A stretch of 64,000 nucleotides of DNA, from assembly GCA_031002005.1 (NCBI GenBank), contig JARYHS010011408.1:218281473-218345472 (forward strand). Direction: 5' to 3'. Below the pieces are notes generated by a model that ran no database searches, was not told the DNA's origin, and saw only the letters and a list, made by a program, of their open reading frames with translations. Shown here piece after piece: positions 22,930-35,163 of the stretch; the stretch's first letter is position 1, and every line of letters starts with the position of its first letter. Made by a program: the position numbers and the translations under genes. Source of the stretch: Vandiemenella viatica. Taxonomy: Eukaryota > Arthropoda > Insecta > Orthoptera > Morabidae.

Positions 22930-24528
22930 AATTGCCTGAAGATAGCAAGAATTGATCTAAAGAAACATATACCGTCTTCTGTATTTATACAAGGTTTCAA
23001 AGCCCTCGTAATTTATGATGGACAGCCACGCACATGCGCTTTTTGTAACTCTGCTGATCATCTTAGAGCACACTGTCCGCAACGGAAAATAGGCGCCAAT
23101 CCTAACAGTAATGAAAGATTACGCATTTCCGGCTCTTCTACATATGCCGGCGCCCTGTCTGGCGAGGTTGGAGCCAACAGGAATCATATAGAACAAGAAG
23201 TAGATACACCAACCATCGATAAAGACGCTTCAAAAACTAATGAAGATTATCCAAATATAGTTAACCCATCCGCAAGACTTAACAATACGAAAGAATGACA
23301 CAATTGTGATCAAAACAAAGTTCTTATAGACAGAACAGAAAATCAGACTGCTGAAATTACTCACCAGAAAAGAAATACCAATACATGTGAAATAAACCAC
23401 ATCGAATGCGAAATACTCATCCGCCGATGCACAACAGATCAGAGATACAATTATGTCCAGAGATGACAATTACTCCCTTGACCATCCTCCATGCCTTGAA
23501 CCAATGATCATAGAAAAAAATATAGACGCAACATATAATGACGAAGAATACACAGAACATATACACAAAAAAAAAATCAAGAAAACAAAAATTACAAGAA
23601 GCGCACGAACAAAAACCCGGAAAACCAATAAAATAAAACTGCAAGAAGCTGACAGAACCTTGCCAAACTCAACGCGCAAATTGACATGCCAGCGAGGAAA
23701 AGTTACTTATGGACAAAGAAATGAACAAGTCTAGTGATACACAACAAACATTATGGTAAGATGATGTTGAGAACCCTGTTTGAATACAAATACCAAAGAA
23801 TTCGTTTCAATCTCATAGTATTTCAACGATAAATATAAATCATATAGAAATGCCTTTCAAAGTACAATGTCTTGTAGAGTACATACGCAACACATACATT
23901 GACATAGCTTTATTGCAAGTAGTTACACTGTCAGAGGTTAATATACCGGACACAATGCCATTAAAAAAATTTTTTTTTGTAGAGAAACCAGTACAAGGAC
24001 AGCCTTTTAATTAAAGATGGAATTGAGATAAAAGACGTTGAAAGTTTAATAATGGGCTGGGTATTGCAATATCAATCAATAAATCCGCATTATCAATATA
24101 AATGCTCCTTTCGGCAACAATAACAATTTTTTCATCTGCTACGTAACAATAACTTCAATATAATGAACCAAGTTTTAACAATAGCGACAATTAACATTAA
24201 TCGTATGATAACCGCAATCAAGCTGCATTCTTTGCAACAATTTCTTAACCAAAGTCAAGTAGTATGTCGCACTCATACAAGAAGTGATATCAAGCGAGTT
24301 TGACATCTTCGGATATCAAAGCATAACTAATTTGGATCCCCATAGTAAAACTGGCACGGAAATATTAATCAAGGAAGGACTCTCGAAACTTTAACTTTCG
24401 GGAGGGGGATATCAGTATGCATCAATGACATATGCATCATCAACTTATCTGCACCCTCAGGCACCAACAAAAGAACGGAATTCTTCAAAACGGAAATTCC
24501 ATACTTATTACGCAGGAAACAAACCAGT

Positions 24529-24630
24529 GTTGCGTAAAATCTTCTCGGGCTTTCCACCGGGAAAACGCGTCAGTATATATTTTTAATGACGCGTTATCCC
24601 AGTGGAAAGCCCGAGAAGATTTTACGCAAC
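24529..24630. repeat. Near-perfect 102-bp hairpin inside LINE B endonuclease
   Basis: The left arm GTTGCGTAAAATCTTCTCGG...ACGCGTCA and the right arm are reverse complements over 43 bases with three mismatches. A loop of about 16 bases is centred on TATATATTTTTAA. It separates IPYLLRRKP from DFNCVIDRS in the endonuclease, where the family has only a few residues, so it is an insertion. The tight pairing indicates a recent or structurally maintained hairpin. Confidence 0.8.
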
Positions 24631-26562
24631 TGACTCACCGAGAAAGCCTACATTCTTTCGACTTCAACTGTGTTATTGACCGAAGCGATCAAAGACCAAA
24701 CGCTATTATCTGCCAAGAGATGATTAAAATGATCGAAGGTTTAGGCCTGAAATAGACGTTCATTGAATGGAAACCAATTCAGTCACACACACATGACTTC
24801 GACCTCTAAAAGCAGACATGGCATAATTTATGTATCTAATAATCTAAATCTAGCAGGTAGCAGAGATGAAATAGCACCTTAAAGTTTCTCCGATCACTGT
24901 CCGTATATATGCAGAATCAAGAGCGACCCAATTTGTACTGAGAGAGGTAAAGGATACTGGAAGATAAATGTCTCGCTTCTCCGCGACACAGCATGTAAGG
25001 AAACCGTCATCAGTGCCTGGCTTTCGAGTATTAGAAATTGCCACAAGTATAGTTCTAATTTAACCTGGTGGGTCACCCACGCAAAACCGAGAATCAGAAA
25101 AGCAAAAATTGCCTACTCGCAAGGAAAACATTACTGGACAAGCAACACCATGCAATTTTACTACGGATGTCTGAAGGATCTGTATAAAAGAGACGTGTTC
25201 ACTACCCAAGACCACGTACTGATTAAAAAATATAAAGCCAAAATCAACAAACACAGGCAGCAAAAATGGAAACCCTCTTAATCAATACTGATAACGCGGA
25301 TGTCGTAGAGAAAGAGACTAGAACGACAAAAAGAAGAAACTCTTAATTTATTTCTAACATAACTTCGGCAGAGGGAGTCAGAATAACCAACCAAAAAGAG
25401 ATTCCAGCAATGATTTGGAACTATTTTTCCGCCCTTTAAAAAGCCTCCACTATAGTCAGGGATGACACACACTTCATTTTAAACCACATAAATGAATCTT
25501 TGGACAACAACGAACGAAACGAAATCACTAGAAATATCACATTAGAAGGGGCAGAGTTCTCCCTTATGGCAGGAAAAACAAGAAAATCACCTGGCTGCGA
25601 CGGCATCCCGCTGGAATTCTGTAGAAGATTCTGGAACGTCATTTCCCACAAGATGGTTGAAGTGTTCAATGAAATATGGTATATTAAACGATTGCCTGAA
25701 GCCTTCACGGAAGTCATAATAGTCCTTATTCCCAAAGCGCCACATATGAGGGATATTAAAACCTGAAACCCATTACGCTACTAAACTCTGATTACAGGAT
25801 CCTGACTCGAGTCCTGAAAAGAAGAATAACGCCACTACTCACCAAAATGCTTGGCCCGTATAAGGCAGGCCCGATCCATAATCGCGGGATCCAACACTTA
25901 ATATTGGAATACAGAGACACAATCTCTTTTGCAGACAACCTGAAACTAAAAGCGGGAATCCTTTTCCTTGATTTCGATAAAGCATATGATCGTGTCGAAC
26001 ATCAGTTCTTATACAATACCATGAAGAAAATGGGAATGAGAACAAAATAACGATAACGATTTAGCTACAATTAACAACCAAATAAGGATTTTCGGCAATG
26101 AAAGCGGCGCTACTGTTAACATGAACAAATCTGGCATACTTTTCATTGGATTAAGAACACAAAACATGGTAAATACGTATGGATTCAAAAAAATTAACAA
26201 GCATAAAGCCCTGGGAGTGTGGCTAGAAACGGACCCACTCAAAATGAGTGTAGTCAACTGGCGGCATGTGTTAAACAACACAAGAGCCACACTGCTTTTG
26301 CACAAAATCAGACAGATCAACAACATACAAAAAACAAATCTAATAAATCTGGCGGTCCTAGGCAGATTAAATTTTATTGCTCAAGTGTTCCCTGCACCCG
26401 GAATAATAGAAATCTGATGAAATTTATGTCATATCTGATAGAGGAATGTATGTGTTTGTACCCTGAATAAATTAAAGTTTTTTTTTTAGTTTCGAGTCCT
26501 GGTCTTCGCGTAGCAGCCGTCCTCGTTGCGGGTTTTTAGGTTGTTTGCAGTAATCATCAATG

Positions 26563-26787
26563 TTATTGTTGGGAATGTTCCCAATCTCTGTCTGACAAAC
26601 TGCACGCTTCAGAAACAAAAATACTGTCATCACTTAAAACACAAGCTACACGTTTCACAGACAGCTGGCAACACTTTAGCTCCTCCATTACAATAGTTTC
26701 CCCTGAAGCAAGCAGAAGACACGGAAATAAAATAAACAAATAAATAATAACAAAAAAATCTAGGCTAGTTAACTCGAATACCGGCAC
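26563..26787 (-). CDS. Small open frame with signal-peptide-like start (unrecognised)
   Basis: Seventy-four codons. After MPVFELTSLD comes a strong hydrophobic run (FFVIIYLFILFPCLLLASG) with a plausible cleavage site. A short cysteine-bearing part follows (KCCQLSVKRVACVL, then SEACSLSD) before the stop. The C-x-x-D-x-x-x-x-x-x-x-C spacing faintly resembles part of a Kazal inhibitor, but too few cysteines are present to call it. No splice partners, promoter or neighbours support expression, and the surroundings are transposon debris. Most likely a chance frame; listed because its shape is unusual. Confidence 0.15.
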   Translation of the reverse strand: MPVFELTSLDFFVIIYLFILFPCLLLASGETIVMEELKCCQLSVKRVACVLSDDSIFVSEACSLSDRDWEHSQQ

Positions 26788-26894
26788 ATGATCAGTACAT
26801 TGCTAGAGCAAGTAATGGTGTCAAATTTCTGTTATTCTTTTTTATGACGTAACGGGGAGGGAGGGGATATTATCCACCTGCCCGAAACTGGTAC

Positions 26895-27012
26895 TAAGGT
26901 CATTAGAGGCGGGATGGGACTGGGGAAAAGGAACGGGAAGGAATTCGTCCATGGCCTTTTTGAAGGAAGCATCCCGCATTCGTCTGGAGTGGTTTGGGGA
27001 AACCATGGTAAA
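26895..27012 (-). mobile_element. SINE fragment truncated at the tRNA-head side
   Basis: Reversed SINE body: GGTCATTAGAGGCGGGATGG, GGAAGGAATTCGTCCATGG and GCATCCCGCATTCGTCTGGAG, up to AAACCATGGTAAAC. There it ends, next to the inverted-repeat element at 27019. The usual AACCCAAATCTGGATGCC continuation is missing, so the copy is truncated. Confidence 0.85.
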
Positions 27013-27018
27013 CAAACT

Positions 27019-27614
27019 TGTTGAAATTTGTTTTAACTGCTTCCTTATAATGCCTTCTTCACGTTTTCTGCTCTGGTTTTTCGGAAAAGTCAGCAGGGAT
27101 TAAATTAAAAATGCCGAAATGTGAGAGTGACGCGCCGCTATTAGATGCCACCGGTGCTGCAAGAGCAGTGACAATCTTCTGAAATGTTGTTAATTCTTTG
27201 TTAGAATATTTTCTTCCCGTTTTAGCTTCACTATGTTGTAAAACGTCGCACGAAATTAGCAGATAGATGCAGTACAACAAGGCTCGCCATCTTAAGATCG
27301 ATACAAGCGGTCAGAGATAATCGATTGCTTCCGTTGTAAACAAGTGCGCCCGTTTCTGAGATGGATGCCGCAGAACGAATTTCCCGTAAACTTTTTACTC
27401 TTGGTCCAGGCTGACTTTCAACCTAATCACGACCACTATGATCACCGTACCGATAATTTTTGTGTCATTATTGCAGTGCTGCTAACATTTCGCGGTTGTG
27501 GAGCGTCTCACATTTCGGCATTTTTAATTTAATTCCTGGTGACTTTTCCGGAAAAACCAGAGCGGAAAATCTGAAGAGGACATTATAAGGAAGCAGTTAA
27601 AACAAATTTCAACA
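27019..27614. repeat. Long-TIR element, about 596 bp
   Basis: Ends TGTTGAAATTTG and CAAATTTCAACA. Arms of about 108 bp (27019-27126 and 27506-27614) are inverted copies with roughly ten differences, sharing GTTTTAACTGCTTCCTTATA and AAATGCCGAAATGTGAGA. The core has no coding signal. It lies between two minus-strand SINEs (26895-27012 and 27655-27842). No certain target duplication. Confidence 0.8.
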
Positions 27615-27654
27615 GGTTAGTACAAGTTTCGAGCAGATGGAAAATTTCCCCTTC

Positions 27655-27842
27655 CACCAACTTTACGCCTCGTCGATGTTGAGATAGTTTGATGAAGGGA
27701 CTAGGGTCGAGAAACATGATCATTAATATTTGAAGAAACCATCTTGATTGATTTGGGGAAACCATGGAAAATCTATATTTGGATGGCCGGACGGGGATCC
27801 GAATCAGCGAATGCGAGGAAAGGGCAACCACCACGCTCTGTT
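27655..27842 (-). mobile_element. SINE copy, internally diverged
   Basis: Reversed SINE: TTTACGCCTCGTCGATG, GATTTGGGGAAACCATGG, TGGATGGCCGGACGGGGATC and ending ACCACCACGCTC. It lacks much of the GGAATTCGGCC segment. Confidence 0.75.
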
Positions 27843-28079
27843 CCATTTCCCGGTCATCGCTTTCTGCACTTTCCTCCTGAGCTTAAACCTAAAGCTCCCT
27901 ATAGCACGTAGGGAGTAAGAACATGTGACATTATTGACAGTGATTCGTCCGTCAGATGTCGGCGGTCCCGATGTATGTTCTGAATAAGCCGGCACCGTCA
28001 TTCATTAGCTATTTTCTTTCTTCTTTTATTGACTAGAAAAACAAGATCTTAAACACAGTGGGTACAGTCATACACTAGC

Positions 28080-31000
28080 ACTGAGCAAGTTATCAAGGCA
28101 ACGGGAACAGTCGTGAGTGGACCGTCGCACCGTTAACATCGTCTCCGATATAGGAAATAGTGTGCGCGATCGCGGTTAGACTCGACGGCAAGCGCCAACA
28201 ATATAAACAGACTTCAACTCTGTGTGGTGGCCAACAAAAGAAACACCTAATGTATAAGTGTTAAGTGACATTGTGGTGAAGACGGCTACGAACAGTTATA
28301 GCCGGCGCCGCACGTACTGTTATATACTGGAGGTGATGTGAACATTGCGGCAGAAAACATCTCAGATACTCAGGTGCCATCTCAACAACACAACACAAGA
28401 GAAGACGTAAGTGAAACTAGAAACTTCATCACATCGGTGTTAGAAACTACCTTTTGCTGCTAATCTCACTAACGACCAACAGGAGCTGCGAATCGTAGGA
28501 GAGGAACATACGTCAACACCAGTAGCACAAAAACGCCCCAGCACTCCAACAACTGAAGTCATCAGCAATAACTGTAACTACAAAGTTATCAGAACAACAC
28601 ACCAGTGGAAATCTACAGACGACAACGGAATGGAGACCACCGCCCATCAACAAACACTGCAAAACCAGACCACCACCGCAACAGTCAGCCAAGATCAACA
28701 GGTAAATAGTGCAACGCCAGTCAAGAATGAAAACTACGACCTAGGTCCTTACTACGAGGTTGTTGAAAGTCTCGATAGAAACATCAGTAGACTGCAACCG
28801 ATGGGCATTGGTCTCCTCATTAATTCCCTTTACCGTGATACAAACAATCAAATTTTTCAGATAACTACAGCAGGTCGCAACCGTGTAAGAACTGAGGTGA
28901 AATCGGTAATGGCAGCCAATTTCATGATTCAAAGCGCAGTCTGGAAACAGAACGGTCTGCGAGCATATATCACATACTCGAGTACTACAGAGCAAGGTAT
29001 CATTAGAAACGTAAAGACAGAATTATCAGAAGATGAAATCAAAGCGGTAGCGAGATATGAATACAGGGTGACAAATGTTAAACGATTTGCTAAGAAAACG
29101 GTAGTAAACGGTCTTCCCACAACAATCCCACACCCAGTTTGCCGACCACATTCAAATTGCATAGGCAGCCCAATTATGTTTCCATACACGGGGTCCGTTG
29201 TCTGGTTGAACCTTGAATAAAGCCTGTTATGCAATGTTTCAACTGCCTTCGTTACGGTCACCTTAGTAAGCAACGCAGAAGTAAAAAAAAGATGTGTATT
29301 CTGTGCTGGTGCACACGATGATAAAGAGTGCTGTAACCAAAACAATCCCATTTGTATCCACTGTAATAACGGTCACCCATCTAATGATAAAAGGTGCCCT
29401 GAATATGAAAAACAAAGGAGAATCAAACAAGTAATGGCGTAAAATAATCTAGACTATAAACAAACCCTAAGAAAAAATCTCCTCCGGTACATATGCCAGT
29501 GTAGTAGCAAGCCCTGCCGCAACCACCCAAAAAATTGGTTCAAATTCGGCAAGTTACTAGCACAGAACCCCCATACGGGATAATTCAAATACTGCAGCTG
29601 TGCCCTTATATACTCCACAACAACTCTTCCAAGAACGACCACCCCCGACGGCACAGCAGGTCACCAGCCTACACGGCGTAGTTAACAAACATGCAAATCA
29701 ATCCAATGTCTACTAATCAAATAGACACCCCCCCTACTGGAAGGGTACAATAGATATGACAGAGCAGTAAACAAACCTAGAGATTTATCTTACAAAACTA
29801 ATTGGATCCCTAATAATAGGAATATACAACCAATTGTTTTACAAGCCATACCCACCCCAAACACACAGTGCTATACAAAGCACTAGCACAGCGGACATCT
29901 TCACACGTAAAGTGTTCGAAATCATAATGGATATCCTAAATCAAAATGTGAGCAACCAACGGATCGACCCATTGCAATTCGCTCCAGGTATCAAACAGTT
30001 TATACTGCAAACGCTTACCAATGGATTCATCTGAAAACACAAGGGCGCATTCGCTACCCGAGACTACAGGCTTAGAAACTATGCACCGAAACAACATCTC
30101 TAGTAATAGCCCTCAACCTGGCGATAAAATGACTGACAAAGAACTTGGAATCTTACAATGGAATGCTCATTCAATCAAATCAAATAAACTAAGTCTGATG
30201 CAATATATGTTGGCCCATAAAATAGCAATAAGTACTATCTCAGAAACCTGGTTAAACCCGGGTGAATCATTCTTATTCTAAAATGACAATATCGTTCGGG
30301 CAAACAGAGTGGACGGTTATGGCGGCACTGCCATATTAATACAGAAGTCAATACTATTCTAACTGGCGAATATTACGTCTAGTAACCTCTCTTTCGAGGT
30401 TTGTGCAGCACGGCTTCTCTTTAAAGACAAATACATGACGGTAGTATCTGTATACAGGTCACCAAACAAACCACCACTAAAAAAAATCTGAGCTGGAACT
30501 ACTAATGCGTCAGTTATAGGAACCAATATTGATCCGTGGCGACTTTAACGCCCACCATTCCTTATGGGGAAGTGCGTATGGCGACCGTAACGGCCGACTA
30601 ATTACGGAAGTAATGGAGGAGCTAGTGGTACTCAATGATGGCTCTGCAACTCGAATTAATAGACCTACACAACAACAATCATCTGTGGACATATCATTTG
30701 CATCGGCGACTATTGCCCCACATATAACATGGGAAGTCGTAGAAAATACACTAGGCTTGGATCATTTCCCGATTCTACTGAAGTTCTCTTACATTAAACT
30801 GAGAGAGCAATCTATCTTTTCGTATTATAAATGGAATATCAAGCGGGCCAAGTGGAATAAATACCAACAGGAAGCAGAAGCTGCATTTATCTCCGCATTA
30901 CAAACCTACAGATGACATACAAAATGATTATAAAGCTTTCATATACTGCTTAGAGAAAGCTGCAGGTTCCAGTATTCCGAAACAAAGTTATGTGAGTGGT

Positions 31001-32100
31001 GGGACCAGAAATGCGAGGAAGCAATAAAAGAAAAAAAAACAGGCTATCAAAACCTACAGGAAACACCTCACTATGACGAACTACATTGAATATAAAAGAG
31101 TAAGTGCGAAAACAAAAAAACTGCTAAGGAAGAAGAAAGGGAGAAACTAGGAAGATTACTGCTCAAGACTGAATATCCACACTCCGATCAAAGCAGTGTG
31201 GATGAAAATACGAAGGCTGAAAAATATAAGAGATGTGAGAGCAACAGGCTGACACCACCACTGAATATTCTGACCGATATGAGAGAAAACATAACACCAC
31301 CCTACGTGGATCCCCGACCCCTAAACGTACAGGATAATACACAACACATCCTATTTTCAACCTTTCAAAAATGAAGAGCTCAGCAGAGCAAGTAAATCGA
31401 CAGCACCGGGACCGTATAACATACACTACCCAATGCTCCCTGCCAACGGAATACCATACCTGCCCGAACTCATTAATCGTATTTGGACTGAGAAGAGCGA
31501 GATAAGACCTACCAGAATAATTATTATAAGAAAAACCAGGAAAAGAAACTGATTGTGTCTCAGCATACAGACCCATATCCCTGTTATCTTGTGTGTACAA
31601 AATTCTTGAAAGAATGGTAAAACATAGACTCGAATGATGGTTCGAACATAATTCATTGTTGACACATACTCAATACGGCTTTCGGAGAGATATGCACTAA
31701 TGACATATTAGCGCACCTCGTTACCGATATACACTCATGCTTTACGAATAATAAATACATGGTTGCCGTCTTTACTGACCTTACATCTGCCTACGATAAA
31801 GTGCTACCACCGATCTTGGGCAAAAAATTAATGGAGAATGGCGTGCCAGGTCACCTTGACAGCGAGGCTGTTAGCAATGATTACTAATAGATGGTTAGTA
31901 GCTCAGTGCAAAACTATTACTTTGGGACCAAGGAAATGTAGCTAAGGAGTACCACAAGATTCATTTTTGTTTCCGTTACTGTTTAATATCTACACAACTG
32001 ATCTATGTACACAAGATAATGCCACAGTCATAGTCCTTCAATACGCCGACTACATCTGCCTTTATACAGTAGCATTGAAAGATGCCAGGCCATATTAACT
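28080..32100 (+). mobile_element. Long decayed I-like LINE (family C): ORF1 with three zinc knuckles, endonuclease, RT
   Basis: ORF1: the longest intact part is 28630-29220 (LGPYYEVVESLDRNISRLQP, then VTNVKRFAKKTVVNGLPTT). After a frameshift come three gag-type knuckles, QCFNCLRYGH, CVFCAGAHDDKEC and CIHCNNGHPSNDKRC, then RRIKQVMA (to about 29442). ORF2: endonuclease (GILQWNAHSIKSNKLSLM from 30148; RGDFNAHHSLWGS from 30535; LGLDHFPILLKF) and RT (AVFTDLTSAYDKVLPPIL from 31768; GVPQDSFLFPLLFNIY; catalytic box QYADYICLYT near 32040). In that box the second catalytic aspartate is Tyr. The element stops soon after, so the RT tail is missing. Numerous stops. The gag and endonuclease style fits the I or jockey groups. 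Confidence 0.85.
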
Positions 32101-32341
32101 ATCACTGTTCTCTTACAACATCAATAAAGAAACGTTATAAAAGTTAGGATAAACAAATGCTGAGTAATATACGAGTCCGCGTGTTATTGTAAAAACATAA
32201 CGCACAGAGCTCTTCTAACGTACATTTGATTTCTGAAGTGAATATTGTGCTCAGAAGCTTCATTAATTAGCATAGTCTGTGTGACCTAGAGGAGACATAC
32301 GCAAATAAATGTTGTTATATTACGTTCGTTTGTTCATTATA

Positions 32342-33659
32342 CAGGGTCCGGCAAAAAAACACTCCCACATTTGACGTAGCCGGCGTGCGTGTTGTAGCAA
32401 AGATACTAGTGTGGAGAGTGTTTTGTTTGAAAGCGGTGTACGTGCCATTTTGAGTGTACGCCATGGCATGGCTTGGTGAGCATCGTGCATTTGTTGTGGA
32501 GGAATTTATTCGTAACGGTGGTTCTCTGATCAGTACTCAGCGAGCGTTTCGGAGACGATTCGAACTTGGCCGACACGATCGCATCCCGGATAGAAAAACT
32601 ATTCAACTGTGGGTGTCAAACTTCAGAAAGACAGGTTCAGCACTGAAAATAAAACCTACAGGGCGTCCGCGGACTGCAACAACGCCGGAAAACGTGGCGC
32701 GTGTGAGTGTGTCTGTGCAACAATCACCAATCCGTTCAACACTTAAACATGCAGCTGCCCTGGGATTATCTGATAGGAGTGTGAGAAGAATTCTTCATAG
32801 AGAACTTCATATGCACCCCTTCAAAATGATGGTTACCCAGGAATTAAGTGAAAGAGTTTTTGAAACTCGCAGAGCTGCATGTGAAAAACTTCTTCATAAC
32901 ATTCCACCTGGCGCTTTGTTCATTTCTTCGGATGAGGCCCATTTCCACTTATCAGGAACTGTAAACAAACAAAATTTCCGCTACTGGGCTGCAGAAAACC
33001 CCCGTGAAATTCATCAGCGACCACTACACAGTCCTCATGTGACAGTTTGGTGCACTGTTGCTCAATGTTTTGTGTGGGGACCGTATTTTTGTGAAGAAGG
33101 TGACCACACGGTAACAGTTAATTCCAACCGTTATTGTCGCACGCTAGAGACCTTCCTACGACCTAGGCTAAACCAGTTTATTACAGATCATGAAGATCAA
33201 GAAGTGTGGTTCCAGCAAGACGGAGCAACATCCCACACCTCTCGGTGTTCTATGGAAATGTTGCGCGAGTTGGTTCCTGGGCATCTTGTCTTTTTGCGAG
33301 GAGACATCGCGTGGCCCTCAAGGTCGCCTGATTTATCGCCTTATGATTTTTTCTTTGGGGACACTTGAGGGGCTCTAGTGTATCGTCCCACAACACTGCA
33401 AGCACTTAAAGAGGCCATTTCCCAAGAAGTGGTAGCCATTCTAAGAGAATGACACGAAGATGTATGGAGAACTTTCGGGATAGACTTCGTCAATGTATCA
33501 ACAATGGAGGACGTCATTCAGCAGATATAATTTTTAAAACCAAATAATTAAAAATTGCAAAGTATATATTTTTCATAAATAAAAGTAATTATTCTCTATC
33601 ATATTTAGTTTTTCTGTGTCAACCTATTAAAATGAGGGAGATTTTATTGCCGGACCCTC
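32342..33659 (+). mobile_element. Mariner-type DNA transposon, 1318 bp, TA target duplication
   Basis: Ends CAGGGTCCGGCAA and TTGCCGGACCCTC are inverted copies (outermost base differs). Imperfect matching continues to the CTCCC/GAGGGAG motif. TA flanks both ends (32340-32341, 33660-33661), the hallmark of the IS630/Tc1/mariner superfamily. The single gene inside is described separately. The element sits about 240 bp 3' of LINE C. 33662-33731 is unremarkable sequence before the repeated block. Confidence 0.9.
32454..33540 (+). pseudogene. Mariner-type transposase with late frameshifts; DDD catalytic triad, 41-residue spacing
   Basis: The open part is 32454-33368 (304 codons). A helix-turn-helix start (EEFIRNGGSLISTQRAFRRR) is followed by the linker GRPRTATTPENVARV. 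The catalytic motifs are SSDEAHFHLSG, WFQQDGATSH and SRSPDLSPYDFF. I count 41 residues between the Asp of QQD and the Asp of PYD, matching the DD41D (rosa-like) spacing reported for this superfamily. Near 33350 a one-base loss followed by a compensating gain garbles the expected LWGHLRG and creates the stop. Further on VYRPTTLQALKEAISQEVV is readable. A shift near 33440 moves the end (MTRRCMENFRDRLRQCINNG) to another frame, ending about 33540. All three catalytic residues survive, so inactivation is recent. Confidence 0.88.
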
Positions 33660-33731
33660 TACATGAAGAAAAACTTCTGATAGACGATGTTACTACCTTG
33701 AAAGATTCTATGGCTTTGAAATGAAATGAAT

Positions 33732-35163
33732 AATTAATAAGTTAACTAACATTTGGGCTGGTTATTTTTAATTAATTTTGATGTCTACATGCGGAAGCAA
33801 GGTTTTACTGGGAGATGAAGTTACCACTGTAATTATTTGCTCAAAATGAAAATTATATTTCAATTATTTCGTATGGTAGATCCAGCGTTTAAAAGAAACA
33901 ATTCGAAAACTATCGGAGGACGTTACTCAGTCATATCACAACAGTGACATGTCTTTTAATTGAATTATAAAAAAAAACTAAATCTTACACCGGTTTAACG
34001 GATGAAATATTCACATTCAGTTTTCAAACAGATTATAAGTAAACAGTCATTTGTATATTCAGAAATATGTATGAAACACAGGTGTCATTTATTTGGTTTG
34101 TTTCTGCCCAGCCTTGGCCTGTGGGAATAATTTATCTTACTTACATATACGAGTATACGGTGTTTATTGTTAATGACGTAATTTGAAACAAAGTTAATAA
34201 GAAGAATAAAAAATATTCCTATACTAAAATCTCAGGAGGAGTGTATACAAAAAATTTAATAATTTTGAAATCAAAGAAATACAGTATTTTTTCTTATCTT
34301 ATAACTATTAATGACACCGCTATTATTGCGAGAAAATAATCATAGGTTCAAGTAAAAGAACTGTGACATTGATTTAAAACTTTCTTCCGAATTTGACACT
34401 ATCCGTAATCTGCTTTCAAATTTTTCACTTATCAGAAAAATTATTAATTGATTTATCCGAAGGCAAGCCAACAAATGAAATGTCTAACAATAGTTTTTTA
34501 CATATCAAAATATAAATACGAAGATTTTCTACGGGCGTGATTTAAGTACTTGATTAGTTATGTGCGGGAAATCTTTCACTATCTCACAATATAAAGCTCA
34601 GTGAGAGATGGACATTCGAAATTTTTCGTAAAAGAACCATATACAAGGTCAGAAACACGTTTCGCAAACCTCAAGTGCTTGTGAAAATTATTTCGGAACT
34701 ATCAATAGAGCCTTGAAGAAAAAAGTATAGCTCATGTTATAAACTGCTTGATTCAACGTTCGGCTTGAATGAAGCTTGTAATTCACTGCTTCTGTTTCAC
34801 GATTTATAATAGTAATACGTTATTCACTAAAAATCTGTAGAGTGGCATGGTATGGATTACATGGGAAACTATCAACTTTATCAGTGCTTGGAACTGAGTA
34901 ACTATGTCCTATTTACAAGATAACTGATATTAAAATGAACGAATTTTATTAATCCATTTCGCCTTTCATCATATAATATCCGAATTTCTTTTTATGTACA
35001 TTTTTTTCCTCTGATTACATTATTTTAGACTTTCATGGAATCTCATTCAATTATGATATTTATCTTAGTTTTTATTTTCCAGATAGATCCATACATTCCC
35101 CCTTGGGATATAAACGATTGAAGAAACTAGAGACTTACGGTTTTAACAGACGTGAAAATTATG
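33732..35163. repeat. Second copy of the block at 1-1435
   Basis: Same order and orientation as 1-1435, with scattered single-base differences and a length of 1432. Here the sequence continues past the point where the first copy meets the N run. No coding signal. Interpreted as the allelic counterpart. Confidence 0.9.

Larger units (their letters stand above)
21950..26420 (+). mobile_element. Long decayed LINE (family B): ORF1 with zinc knuckle, endonuclease, RT
   Basis: ORF1 remains start near 21954 (MDLALRKSTLNFSFPYGYS), include YKIPLEVDNEYIKRCFQSFG, and reach a CCHC knuckle CAFCNSADHLRAHC (about 23036-23077). Next is an apurinic-type endonuclease (ATINI start about 24187; DFNCVIDRSDQRPN about 24663-24703; FSDHCPYICRI about 24887-24918). 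The RT follows: GKTRKSPGCDGIPLEFCRRF (from 25573), ITLLNSDYRILTRVLKRR, LFLDFDKAYDRVEHQFLY. It then jumps to a post-catalytic part (KALGVWLETDPLK, LGRLNFIAQVFP), so the YADD region near 26050-26110 is deleted. Many stops and frameshifts. Two inverted-repeat elements interrupt it (22378-22929 and 24529-24630). Clade not assigned with confidence. Confidence 0.85.
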
